From: UBA961 sp041191145
Lineage (GTDB): Bacteria > Bacteroidota > Ignavibacteria > Kapaibacteriales > UBA961
Assembly: GCA_041191145.1 (NCBI GenBank)
Contig: JBEEPK010000004.1
Span: 10,599-74,598, forward strand
Direction: 5' to 3'
Length of the DNA: 64,000 nucleotides
The position numbers and the translations under genes are program-made. Below the pieces are notes generated by a model. That model was not told the DNA's origin, searched no databases, and saw only the letters and a program-made list of their open reading frames with translations. Below are positions 19,401 through 28,249 of the stretch, piece by piece. The first letter of the stretch is position 1; every line of letters starts with the position of its first letter.

Positions 19401-19492
19401 CGTATTGAAATCCTTGTCTATTTGATTATTGGAGGGGCAAAATACTAAAAATGAATGATGTCAGCGATGCTTGTTACATACATTTTCATAAT

Positions 19493-19522
19493 AAAAAACC
19501 CGCTCTTCAAAAGAAAAGCGGG
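19493..19522 (-). terminator. Terminator of the tRNA-Ala/tRNA-Asp transcript
   Basis: On the minus strand CCCGCTTTTC/GAAGAGCGGG (10 bp, one G-U) with loop TTTT, followed by six T. It begins 7 bp after tRNA-Asp. Confidence 0.88.
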
Positions 19523-19528
19523 CTTCTG

Positions 19529-19602
19529 CGGGACCGACGAGGCTCGAACTCGCGACCTCTGCCTTGACAGGGCAGCGCTCTAACCAGCTGAGCTACGATC
19601 CC
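19529..19602 (-). tRNA. tRNA-Asp (GTC)
   Basis: 74 nt: acceptor GGGATCG/CGGTCCC with one G-U, discriminator G, anticodon stem CTGCC/GGCAG, loop CTGTCAA with anticodon GTC. CCA is not encoded. It is downstream of tRNA-Ala by 17 bp in the same transcript. Confidence 0.95.
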
Positions 19603-19619
19603 AAGACTATGTTTGAATG

Positions 19620-19692
<73 letters not shown>

Positions 19693-19824
19693 GTTGCAAA
19701 CGCGAGCGACAAAATTAGGGTCATTTAACCGAAAAACCAAACTGTTTTTTTATTTAAAAGTAAATTCATTTGAAAAGTGATTGAAATGCATAATGAAAAG
19801 CCCTGAACTCTCCTGTTTTTTTGA

Positions 19825-19832
19825 TAGTTTTG
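19825..19832 (+). promoter_or_regulatory. TAnnTTTG promoter box (TAGTTTTGC)
   Basis: Lies 79 nt upstream of the CBS-domain gene. The 19401-19911 interval otherwise holds the two tRNAs and their terminator; I see no other feature in it. Confidence 0.45.
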
Positions 19833-19911
19833 CTTTGTGATTATAAGTTGGTTAGTACAAAAAAACTTCCTTTTTACTTAATCACTTGTGATGTACCACA
19901 TGAGATGATGG

Positions 19912-21009
19912 ATGATGATTCTTGAACTTCTTTTGCTCATAGCTTGCTTTGGGCTTAGTGCATTCAATGCCATGTCAAGGTCTGCCCTTACGGAGTTGAC
20001 CCCACAATTCTTGGATGCATTTGAAGCAATAAAGCCTGATAGAGCAGGGTTCCTCATCAAACTTCGCTCCACAAATGCAGATCAGGCTCGAATCTCATTG
20101 CTCATAATGGATGCACTGATCTTGATCATGATTGGTGCAATGACATTTTCTTGGACAAATTCCAGTTTTGAAGAACCACTGGCAGAAATACCTGCAATCG
20201 CAATTTCACTGCTCTTGGTTATTATTATCAAGACATTGACATCTGCTATTGGGGAGCGTTATGCAGAGAGACTTACCACTTCGACTGTAGTTTACCTTAG
20301 ATTTCTTTCGCTAGCATTTTATCCTCTGTCAATAATACTTGGTCGTCTTGGTAGATTGATTAATCCGCCGATGACTGAATCTGAGCAAAGAGAGGAATTT
20401 GATGCTCTCGTAGATACCGCTCGTGAGGAGGGAACTCTCGATGATGGTGAATATAGAATCTTTAAAAGCATCATGAATTTCAGTGAAATTCGTGTAGGCG
20501 ATATAATGACCCCGAGATCTGTTGTATTTAGCGTTCCATCTACGAAAACAGTGGCAGAAGTTGCTTTATTACCTGAATTGCAAATGTATTCTCGATTCCC
20601 GGTTTGGGAAGGAGACTCCATCGATGGCGTAATCGGATATGCCCTCACAAAGGATGTTCTTCGCGCCGCTCTTGACGGTAGAAGAAATCGCACGCTCGAC
20701 AGATTGGTGCGCCAAGCGAATTTCATTCCTGATAATGCCACACTCGAAAAAGCTCTCGAGCAATTTCTTCAAGGTAGACAACATATGTTTGTTGTTGTTG
20801 ATGAATATGGTGGAATCGAGGGTTTGGTGACTATGGAAGATGTATTGGAAACAATGCTAGGCACTGAGATCATGGATGAAGCCGATAGAGTCGTGGACTT
20901 GCGTGATCTTGCTAAATCTCGAAGAGATAAACGCGTTGCCGAGTATCAGGAAAGAGACTTGTTGAATAAACAAGAAACCGATGAAGACAATGATTCCGAA
21001 GAAGAATGA
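19912..21009 (+). CDS. CNNM/CorC-type membrane protein with CBS domain pair
   Basis: 365 residues. The N-terminal DUF21/CNNM-like region (about 1-135) has an initial helix with LSAFNAMSRSALTELTP, further helices ALILIMIGAMTF and IAISLLLVIIIKTL, and YLRFLSLAFYPLSIILG. A CBS pair follows (about 180-320) with VGDIMTPRSVVFSV and MFVVVDEYGGIEGLVTMEDV. The protein stops soon after, so the usual CorC/HlyC C-terminal domain is missing and the tail is acidic. Family members are linked to Mg2+/Co2+ efflux. Its stop overlaps the start of the next gene (ATGA), so the two are probably translationally coupled. Confidence 0.88.
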   Translation: MMILELLLLIACFGLSAFNAMSRSALTELTPQFLDAFEAIKPDRAGFLIKLRSTNADQARISLLIMDALILIMIGAMTFSWTNSSFEEPLAEIPAIAISLLLVIIIKTLTSAIGERYAERLTTSTVVYLRFLSLAFYPLSIILGRLGRLINPPMTESEQREEFDALVDTAREEGTLDDGEYRIFKSIMNFSEIRVGDIMTPRSVVFSVPSTKTVAEVALLPELQMYSRFPVWEGDSIDGVIGYALTKDVLRAALDGRRNRTLDRLVRQANFIPDNATLEKALEQFLQGRQHMFVVVDEYGGIEGLVTMEDVLETMLGTEIMDEADRVVDLRDLAKSRRDKRVAEYQERDLLNKQETDEDNDSEEE

Positions 21010-21407
21010 TCGTAAAAAAAATCATATCAACTCTCCTTTTAAGCATGCTCATACTCACCATGAGTGGTGCTCCAATGCTTCTTCATCATTGTTGCGGTGA
21101 ATTAGAGTCTATATCTTTTTCACTCGATCATCAAGATGAATGCTGTAAGCAATCATTTTCAGATATCATTATTGATGCACCGGCATGTTGCGAAGATGAG
21201 ATCATCGAAACAGCATTGAATCTCGAAGGATTTCCGCATACAGTATCCATTCTGTTTATTTCCCCAATGATCGAAATACTGGAATATTGGAAATCTGATA
21301 TACACTCACTTGAACAATCTACCCTTCTTCTTGCCTCCTTTTTAACTTTTTCTTCCACCTCATCTCTGTTTCAAGACCGAACTGATCTCTGCATATTTCG
21401 AATATAG
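21006..21407 (+). CDS. Small Cys/His-rich exported protein (HYC/CC-type)
   Basis: 133 residues: an N-terminal hydrophobic signal (IISTLLLSMLILTMSGAP) directly followed by LHHCCGELESISF, then DECCKQSF and APACCEDEI. The arrangement H-x-C-C / CC / CC matches small periplasmic proteins of Bacteroidota annotated by an HYC...CC pattern, which commonly sit beside TonB receptors (recalled, not searched). The paired Cys and His suggest soft-metal binding, probably copper or zinc (inference). It overlaps the CBS gene by 4 bp and is 58 bp ahead of the TonB receptor, forming a plausible metal-handling operon. Confidence 0.7.
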   Translation: MIVKKIISTLLLSMLILTMSGAPMLLHHCCGELESISFSLDHQDECCKQSFSDIIIDAPACCEDEIIETALNLEGFPHTVSILFISPMIEILEYWKSDIHSLEQSTLLLASFLTFSSTSSLFQDRTDLCIFRI

Positions 21408-21465
21408 AATGCTGTGATTCATTATCGATTATCATTAGTATTCATTAATATTCAAGAGAACATTT

Positions 21466-23676
21466 ATGTACAGATATTTCAGAATCATGCTCTCCGCATG
21501 GTTATGTGGTTTTGTCTTTGCACCCGCTTTCTCTCAACAAGATACCATTCGAGGCATTGTATTGAGTTCTATAGACTCAACACGATTGCCGGGTGCAACA
21601 ATAATTTGGAAAAATTCCAGCAGTGGTGTGAGAGCTGATCAGCAAGGACAATTCTCAATCATAAGATCAACTTCATCTCAAATTGAATTGATCATTTCTT
21701 CTGTGGGCTATGCCAAGGACACAATTGAAATCAAACAATATCAATCCGGTGAAATAATTCGCATTGCACTTGTTCCGGATGCACGATCGGAATCAGTCAT
21801 TGTTGAAGAATCAGGACTGCAATCCATAACGAAAGCTGAAATCAAAACAGAAAAAATATCTTCCAGGCAGTTACGCGAATCTGCTTGTTGTTCTCTTGCG
21901 GAATCCTTCGAGCGAAGTCCATCCGTTGAAGTTTCCTATGCCGATGCTGCAACAGGAGCAAAGGTCATTCAATTGCTCGGTCTGAAAGGTATGTATACCC
22001 AAACACTGCAGGAAGCAATTCCAGGATTGAAAGGTCTTGCCCTGCCATATGGTATGGATCTCATACCCGGCGCATTTCTGGAATCAATAAGCATCTCAAA
22101 GGGCGCTGCATCTGTCATGAATGGATATGAAGGAGTTGCAGGACTAATAAATATCGAGATGCTCAAACCTATCATGTCACCGAGATTTTTTGTTAATGCC
22201 TATGTGAATCAAATGCAACGCTATGAGTTGAATTTGGCATCTGCATTTGAACCCGTGAATGGTCTTCATGCCATGCTTATGGTACATGGAAGCACATTTA
22301 ATCAAGAAATGGATGGCAATAATGATGGATATATTGATATGCCTCTTTTTGATAAAATGAATGCAACTTTCCGCATGGAATATTTGAAGAATGATATCGA
22401 ATATCAATTCATGGGAAGATATGTTAATGATGAACATCGTGGCGGAATGACTAATGGTTTCGCTGAATCGCAGGGCATAAATGATGTGTTCAAAAGCAAT
22501 ACAATGCTCGAGCGATTTGAATTTATGTCCAAAATTGGATTCCTCGAATTAGATAATCCATTTGCTGAATCATTCGCAATTCAAATGGCAGGATCACTTC
22601 ATTCCATGGATTCTGAATTCGGAATAAGAAATTATTCCGGAAAACAACAAAGCGGATTCATTAAAGCGATTGCCGTAAAGGAGATTGCCGATGAACATAA
22701 ATTGTGGTATGGCGTATCATATATGTATGATTCCTTTGATGAAAACTTCATGTCATTAGACAGAGATCGCATTGAATCTGTACCCGGCATATTCGCGGAA
22801 AATACATTTACACCGAGTGAAGAGTTAACCATCGTTACTGGACTGAGAATAGATTATCATAATCTCTTCGGACTTATAGTAACCCCCAGAATGCATGTGA
22901 AATATGAACCAATCGATAATATGCAAATGCGTTTGTCAGCCGGAAGTGGAATGCGCGTGGCGAATATCTTTGCCGATAATATGTCTTCATTCGTAAATAA
23001 TCGAGCAATTATTATTGATTCAGTATTGAATCCCGAGAAGGCATGGAATTATGGCGCATCAATCACCTATTCCACAACAATACTTGGGCTGCCTTTTATA
23101 TTTGATTCTGAACTCTATCAAACAAGATTTATCAATCAAGTGAATACAGATCTTGATGCTTCCGCACGCACACTTCGAATCGTGAATGATTCAATGGCTT
23201 ATGCAACTTCACTGATGCTTCAAATGCAAGTATTGCCCTGGACTGGTTTCAAAATGAATCTTGCTTGGCGATACAATGATATGTGGCAGATGAGTGATCA
23301 AAGAATGCAAAGAAGAATTATGGTGAGTCCTCACAGAGTATTGCTAACAATTTCTCAATCATTATTGAATGATCAACTGCAATGTGATGTCACAGGTATG
23401 TGGAATGGTGAGGGAAGGCTTCCTACGCTTCTCGAAAATCCTGAGGAATTTCGCATGAATGAGACATATCCTTCATTTATGCGATTGAATGCCCAATTGT
23501 CATGGCGTACTCCTGCATTTGATATTTATCTCGGTGCTGAAAATATCATGAATACCCTTCAGAATCATGTGGTAATATCACCTGAGAATCCTCGAAGTCA
23601 GTATTTCGAAGGATCGCTCGTTTGGGGTATGCTCGACAATCGCATGATCTATCTCGGCATGAGAGCTCAATTGTAA
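21466..23676 (+). CDS. TonB-dependent outer-membrane receptor
   Basis: 736 residues. Signal peptide (about 1-24), then a carboxypeptidase-regulatory-like beta-sandwich (about 28-105, DTIRGIVLSSIDSTRLPGAT), then the plug with a characteristic ESACCSLAESFERSPSVEVS, TGAKVIQLLGLKGMYTQTLQ and ISKGAASVMNGYEGVAGLIN, and the barrel to a C-terminal MRAQL. The CC in the plug is typical of a Bacteroidota subfamily that accompanies small Cys-rich proteins and heavy-metal genes. Metal-complex import is the best guess, but the substrate is not proven. Confidence 0.9.
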   Translation: MYRYFRIMLSAWLCGFVFAPAFSQQDTIRGIVLSSIDSTRLPGATIIWKNSSSGVRADQQGQFSIIRSTSSQIELIISSVGYAKDTIEIKQYQSGEIIRIALVPDARSESVIVEESGLQSITKAEIKTEKISSRQLRESACCSLAESFERSPSVEVSYADAATGAKVIQLLGLKGMYTQTLQEAIPGLKGLALPYGMDLIPGAFLESISISKGAASVMNGYEGVAGLINIEMLKPIMSPRFFVNAYVNQMQRYELNLASAFEPVNGLHAMLMVHGSTFNQEMDGNNDGYIDMPLFDKMNATFRMEYLKNDIEYQFMGRYVNDEHRGGMTNGFAESQGINDVFKSNTMLERFEFMSKIGFLELDNPFAESFAIQMAGSLHSMDSEFGIRNYSGKQQSGFIKAIAVKEIADEHKLWYGVSYMYDSFDENFMSLDRDRIESVPGIFAENTFTPSEELTIVTGLRIDYHNLFGLIVTPRMHVKYEPIDNMQMRLSAGSGMRVANIFADNMSSFVNNRAIIIDSVLNPEKAWNYGASITYSTTILGLPFIFDSELYQTRFINQVNTDLDASARTLRIVNDSMAYATSLMLQMQVLPWTGFKMNLAWRYNDMWQMSDQRMQRRIMVSPHRVLLTISQSLLNDQLQCDVTGMWNGEGRLPTLLENPEEFRMNETYPSFMRLNAQLSWRTPAFDIYLGAENIMNTLQNHVVISPENPRSQYFEGSLVWGMLDNRMIYLGMRAQL

Positions 23677-23686
23677 GGAAAGTCAG

Positions 23687-23694
23687 TAATTTTG
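23687..23694 (+). promoter_or_regulatory. TAnnTTTG promoter box (TAATTTTGC)
   Basis: Lies 30 nt upstream of the riboflavin synthase ATG, in the 47-bp gap after the TonB receptor. Confidence 0.45.
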
Positions 23695-23723
23695 CATGTC
23701 CTTATTCACAAATGGCATTTGCT

Positions 23724-24365
23724 ATGTTCACAGGTTTGATTGAAGAAATTGGAGCGATCACTAAAATTGAATCCAAAGGAAGTGGCTTGACATTGACCAT
23801 CCGAGGAAACACCGTCATGAGTGATCTAGCGATTGATGATTCCATTTCCGTAAATGGTGCATGTCAAACAGCAATCGCAGTGCATGGAAATGAGTTTCGT
23901 GTGGATACTGTGCAAGAAACATTACTCAAGACTACGCTTGGCTCACTCAAAGTGGGTGATTCTGTAAATCTTGAGCGAGCATTGCAATTGAGCGATCGCT
24001 TAGGTGGGCATATAGTGCAAGGACATGTTGATTGCGTGGGAAGAGTACAGTCTATAGTGAATGTCTCCGGTGGTGGCTGGCAATTATGGATCACTTTCCC
24101 AAGTGAATATAGAAAATATGTTGTACCCGTTGGTTCAATATGCATCAATGGTGTGAGTCTGACTGTTGCAAGAGTGAAGGATAATACATGCATGATGGCA
24201 ATCATTCCGCATACATTGGCTGTGACAACCATTGGCACACTCACCGTGAATTCGCAAGTGAATCTTGAATTTGACATTCTTGGAAAATATGTTGAGAATA
24301 TGATCATGCATGGTGAAAAGAAAAGTTCGGTGTTTGATTCATATCTTGATCAGCCGGGAATGTGA
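23724..24365 (+). CDS. ribE: Riboflavin synthase, alpha chain
   Basis: 213 residues from ATG 23724, where the family's invariant MFTGLIEE begins; the frame is open further upstream into the receptor gene but that part is not coding. The enzyme dismutates two 6,7-dimethyl-8-ribityllumazines to riboflavin. The two lumazine-binding repeats are visible: SVNGACQTAI ... HIVQGHVDCVGRV and CINGVSLTVARV. No other rib gene and no FMN riboswitch are nearby. It overlaps or abuts bshC. Confidence 0.96.
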   Translation: MFTGLIEEIGAITKIESKGSGLTLTIRGNTVMSDLAIDDSISVNGACQTAIAVHGNEFRVDTVQETLLKTTLGSLKVGDSVNLERALQLSDRLGGHIVQGHVDCVGRVQSIVNVSGGGWQLWITFPSEYRKYVVPVGSICINGVSLTVARVKDNTCMMAIIPHTLAVTTIGTLTVNSQVNLEFDILGKYVENMIMHGEKKSSVFDSYLDQPGM

Positions 24366-24367
24366 AC

Positions 24368-25963
24368 ATGAAATCAATTTCGCTTGATTCCGTACCCGGT
24401 CTGAACCCTTTCTTCATTGAAAGTGCCTCTTCAAAAGTGAATATCAATCCTGATTTGATGAAGGATAGAGCTGTGAGATTGGGTCCCGGTGCGGGTTCCA
24501 TCATTCAGCAAACAATGAGGAATATTTCGCTCAATGAAAAACAACAGCATGGATTGAATCAACTGTTATCCGGAAAAGCAGTTGCGATGATTACGGGTCA
24601 GCAACCCGGTTTTCTAGGTGGACCACTGTATTCATTGTATAAAGCAATGTCTTGTATTTCGCTTGCGGAAATGCATTCCACTGATGAATTGTCGATTGTT
24701 CCGATTTTTTGGATCGAAGACAATGATCATGATGGAGTTGAAGCAGGAACTGCATCGCTGATAGATCAATCAAGCGCAGTACATACCATCCACTGCGATG
24801 AGATTGAACACCTTCAAACACATATTCCGATTTGTGAAAGAATATTTTCTAGTGATGTTTCTAATCTGATTGAGAGTATTTCACAATACTTACCGAATTC
24901 AGAGTATGGACTACAGATAAAACAAGAAATCAACGAGTTATATCAATCCGGAAAAAATTGGTCTGAATCATTTCTCGAGTATATGCAAGAGCGATGCGGT
25001 GAATTCGGATTACTTTTCTTTTCGTCATCGATTGCTCGGAAAGAAGGATTGTTCAAAGAGAGAATATTACATGAGATTTCACATTCGGGTGAATTGCAAC
25101 AATTGGTTCTCGAAGCAAATGAATCATTGATGAAAAGAGGAATGAAGATTCAGGCGGAAGCAGGAATCATCAATGCATTCTATCATGATGATTCGGGCAG
25201 ACATAAAATTGATATAGATGAATTCGGACATATAAAACTTGGCGAAGGTATTTTGTCAAAAGATGAGTGCATCAAACTGATACAAGCGCATCCTGAAAAA
25301 TTCTCACCTTCCGTTTTGCTTAGACCTCTCATTCAGGATTCAATCATTCCAACGATCGGCATGATTGTCGGACCAGGTGAGTTTGGGTATATGTCGCAAT
25401 TGAAACTTGCATATTCCGCATTGAACATTTCAATGCCTCAATTGCATGGCAGACATTCAGTCACTATTCTCATTCCATCGATTTCGAAATATCTGTCAAA
25501 ACATGAGTTTGAGCCGAACTTTTTCATGCGCATCATGAATGAAATCGAGCAGGATCTTTCTGCTAGATTCGCTCATGATGCTGAAACTGATGCATTGGTG
25601 CATGAATTGCGTTCTTCTGTGCAACATTCACTGAGTAACATATCAAAACATGCCGAAACGATCGATTCGTCATTGCGAGGAGCGGTTTCCGCAACCGAAC
25701 ATGGAATTGAAAAGTTGATTGATGGAATGCAGAAAAAGATGGTTTCATCATTGAAGAAAAAGCAAGATATGCTTTTTGGGAAGGCGCATGAAGCTCATGC
25801 ATGGATCTATCCTCACAATCATCTTCAGGAGAGATTATTGAGTAGCATGACAGTAGAAGCAAGAATAGGGAAGGAAATGTTTAGGGATATTCTCATTGCA
25901 ATCAAAAATGCATCAAGGGACATGCATATATTGATTGATGTGAATGAAATGAAATCATTCTGA
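24368..25963 (+). CDS. bshC: Bacillithiol biosynthesis cysteine-adding enzyme
   Basis: 531 residues from ATG 24368 (a GTG two codons upstream overlaps the ribE stop). BshC joins cysteine to glucosamine-malate in the last step of bacillithiol synthesis. Motifs MITGQQPGFLGGPLYSLYKA and PIFWIEDNDHDGVEAG match the family, followed by SVLLRPLIQD and VGPGEFGYMSQL, and a long coiled-coil region near 410-480. bshA and bshB are not in the window. (N-methyl-)bacillithiol use is known in Chlorobi relatives, which fits the inferred lineage. Confidence 0.93.
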   Translation: MKSISLDSVPGLNPFFIESASSKVNINPDLMKDRAVRLGPGAGSIIQQTMRNISLNEKQQHGLNQLLSGKAVAMITGQQPGFLGGPLYSLYKAMSCISLAEMHSTDELSIVPIFWIEDNDHDGVEAGTASLIDQSSAVHTIHCDEIEHLQTHIPICERIFSSDVSNLIESISQYLPNSEYGLQIKQEINELYQSGKNWSESFLEYMQERCGEFGLLFFSSSIARKEGLFKERILHEISHSGELQQLVLEANESLMKRGMKIQAEAGIINAFYHDDSGRHKIDIDEFGHIKLGEGILSKDECIKLIQAHPEKFSPSVLLRPLIQDSIIPTIGMIVGPGEFGYMSQLKLAYSALNISMPQLHGRHSVTILIPSISKYLSKHEFEPNFFMRIMNEIEQDLSARFAHDAETDALVHELRSSVQHSLSNISKHAETIDSSLRGAVSATEHGIEKLIDGMQKKMVSSLKKKQDMLFGKAHEAHAWIYPHNHLQERLLSSMTVEARIGKEMFRDILIAIKNASRDMHILIDVNEMKSF

Positions 25964-25965
25964 AA

Positions 25966-26940
25966 TTATGATGCTCTTTCGATCACGAAATGAGCAAAGT
26001 CTGTCAATGCAGTTTTATAGACTGATTCAGGGAATATCTCTAGCAATTGTATGGCCTCCTCAATCAAAGCTTCTGATTTGCCTTGAGCATATTCAATGCC
26101 TCCTTGTTGCTTCACAAATGACATGATAAATGCAATGTCTGCTGATTGCAAGTTCCCCTTTTTGATCATTCCCAGAATACTTTTTGCTTCACTTTTTGAA
26201 GCGGATCGCAATGCATGAATGAGTGGCAATGTGATTTTCTTTTCCTTCAAATCATTTGCATAGGGTTTGCCGATCAAATTCGTTCTACTCACATAATCGA
26301 GCAAGTCATCACGAATCTGAAAAGCTAGTCCAACCAATTCGCCGAATCGGGTGATATTATCAATGCTCTGTGTATCATGAGTTGCACTTCGCGAACCAAT
26401 TTCACAACAAGTGCTAATCAAAGATGCCGTTTTATCGCCTATGATTTTGAAATATGTCTCTTCATCAATATTCAATTGTCGACTTTTCTGCATTTGTAGA
26501 AGTTCGCCCTCGCTCATTCTTTGCACAGCTTTGCTAGTAGCTTTTAAAAAGGCAAACTCCTCTTTGTCAACAGCGATGTGGAGTCCTCTCGATAGCAAAT
26601 AATCGCCAACCAATACTGATGCTTTGTTTTTCCATAATGCATTAATTGAAGGCATTCCCCTTCTTTCACCCGCATCATCCACCACATCATCATGAACCAA
26701 TGTTGCCGTATGCAGTAATTCCACCATGGAAGCGCCCACGAATGTTCTATTCGTTGTACCACCACATAATTCAGCACTTAGAAAAACAAGTGTGGGGCGA
26801 ACTCTTTTGCCTCTTTGGCGGAGAATATAGCGGATGACAAGATTCAGCAGTGGTACATCAGTCCGCATTTGCTCTCTGAAATACGGATGAAATGCTTCAA
26901 GTTGATGATTGACGACACTGCTGATTTTGGCAATTGACAT
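25966..26940 (-). CDS. Trans-polyprenyl diphosphate synthase
   Basis: 324 residues. The enzyme condenses isopentenyl-PP onto an allylic primer for quinone side chains or similar. First Asp-rich motif HDDVVDDAGERRG, second IRDDLLDY, and RQRGKRVRPTLV at the N-terminus are intact. Chain length cannot be fixed from sequence alone, but the octaprenyl/heptaprenyl group is most likely for a quinone-using respirer. It lies 5 bp after tatC in the same direction (operon) and ends 2 bp from the convergent bshC. Confidence 0.93.
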   Translation of the reverse strand: MSIAKISSVVNHQLEAFHPYFREQMRTDVPLLNLVIRYILRQRGKRVRPTLVFLSAELCGGTTNRTFVGASMVELLHTATLVHDDVVDDAGERRGMPSINALWKNKASVLVGDYLLSRGLHIAVDKEEFAFLKATSKAVQRMSEGELLQMQKSRQLNIDEETYFKIIGDKTASLISTCCEIGSRSATHDTQSIDNITRFGELVGLAFQIRDDLLDYVSRTNLIGKPYANDLKEKKITLPLIHALRSASKSEAKSILGMIKKGNLQSADIAFIMSFVKQQGGIEYAQGKSEALIEEAIQLLEIFPESVYKTALTDFAHFVIERAS

Positions 26941-26945
26941 GAGTT

Positions 26946-27701
26946 TTACTCAATTGATGTGAACGGTTCTTCCTTTTTACGAGCAAAAACCGTTACGAGA
27001 ATACTGATTTCATAAAGAACCCAAAGAGGAGCTGCAAAAACAAGTTGGCTGACGGGATCTGTGCTGGGCGTCAATGCCGCGGCCAATACTAGAATGACAA
27101 CAATGGAGTGTCTGCGATACTTTCGAAGCATCTCCGGACTGATTATTCCGATTTTGGAAAGGATATACGCAATCATCGGCAATTCGAAAATCAATCCTGC
27201 ACTTAAAAGCGTTGTGGTAATGAAGCTAAAATACTCTGTCACATCGATGCTGTTCTTAATAAGACTAGAACCAAAGGAGGCAGTAAAAGACAGCATCACG
27301 GGAATCATAATCCAATATGCAAATGCAACTCCGGCCAAAAAGCAAAAAGAAGTGTAAATCGTGATTTTTCCTGCCCAACGCCTTTCTTTCTCATATAGTC
27401 CGGGAGCAATGAATTTCCATAGCTGATATAAAGTATATGGCATGGAAATGATTAATCCCGCCATAATGACAACTTTGAAGTAGAGAAAGGCTTGGCCAAA
27501 AGGACGGAGGTTTTGTAATTCCATATTCACGGAAGCAGCAGGCTTTAACAAAACCCAATTCATGAGTTGATCAACAAATGCCCCTGCAATAATGCAACCG
27601 ATCACTATTCCAAGAACTGCAAGACCAATTCTTAGTCGCAATTCTTCGAGATGATCAAAGAAACTCATTTCAAACTGCTCACCGGCAGGAGTCTTGGCCA
27701 T
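26946..27701 (-). CDS. tatC: Sec-independent protein translocase TatC
   Basis: 251 residues with six membrane helices. It carries the twin-arginine signal receptor motif FFDHLEELRLRIG at the N-terminus, the PGLYEKERRW loop and the FELPMIAYILSKIGIISPE segment. It exports folded proteins, for example Rieske or other cofactor proteins. tatA/B are not adjacent. The short C-terminal tail RKKEEPFTSIE is cytoplasmic. A TATTTTTG box with an upstream TTG (20-nt spacing) lies about 92 nt before the start. Confidence 0.95.
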   Translation of the reverse strand: MAKTPAGEQFEMSFFDHLEELRLRIGLAVLGIVIGCIIAGAFVDQLMNWVLLKPAASVNMELQNLRPFGQAFLYFKVVIMAGLIISMPYTLYQLWKFIAPGLYEKERRWAGKITIYTSFCFLAGVAFAYWIMIPVMLSFTASFGSSLIKNSIDVTEYFSFITTTLLSAGLIFELPMIAYILSKIGIISPEMLRKYRRHSIVVILVLAAALTPSTDPVSQLVFAAPLWVLYEISILVTVFARKKEEPFTSIE

Positions 27702-27793
27702 ATGTCTATCCGGTGAATCTCATTCACATGAAATTCATGAGAAAGCGTGTAGAAGAAAATGACAGTGAATTGATGTGAGTATTCAATTCGTCT

Positions 27794-27801
27794 CAAAAAT
27801 A
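27794..27801 (-). promoter_or_regulatory. TAnnTTTG promoter box for tatC
   Basis: TATTTTTG with TTG 20 nt further upstream on the minus strand, fitting the Bacteroidota -33/-7 layout. Confidence 0.5.
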
Positions 27802-27891
27802 CGACAATAAGTACAGCCGACCAACGAAGGCATAAATGCGGAGCAATCCTTGTTTTGAAAATACCCTCTGAATTTCCCAAACTCAAACACA

Positions 27892-28160
27892 TGTGGAAAA
27901 TCCCTTAAATCCCTGATAATATCGAACATTCAGACTTTTATACATCGAATGTATGCATATTTTAGGGGTGCATTTGCCATGCATGTTTGATGAATTCTAT
28001 GTCTTTGGCTATTACATAAAAAAGCAAGAGATTTTTTTTTCAAAAAGAAAATTTTCTAGTTGCATTCATGTGGAAAAATTTTCCATTTTTGCATCCCGGT
28101 TTTGCAGGACACACAGTATGATTCCCCCGGATAAACTCCATCCCGCTAGGATTATCCGCA
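27892..28160. other. Candidate DnaA-binding region / possible origin upstream of dnaA
   Basis: Between tatC and dnaA (27702-28249) there is no credible gene. Two 9-mers reading TTTTCCACA on the minus strand (27892-27900 and 28069-28077) fit the DnaA-box consensus TTWTNCACA. TTATCCGCA (28152-28160) is one mismatch from the perfect box. An A/T-only stretch at 28029-28056 could be an unwinding element. Only two good boxes are present, so it may equally be dnaA autoregulation. Confidence 0.4.
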
Positions 28161-28249
28161 TCTGTCTGTTTTTTATACCGTGCTCAATATACCCATGGTG
28201 ATATCCATGGGGCATTATCCTATGGCTTTTGCTTTGGGACGTCACAGCT

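Noticed and set aside
23677..23723. FMN riboswitch ahead of riboflavin synthase
   Set aside because: The gap is 47 bp, too short, and lacks the conserved AGGGGYRAAA-type core.
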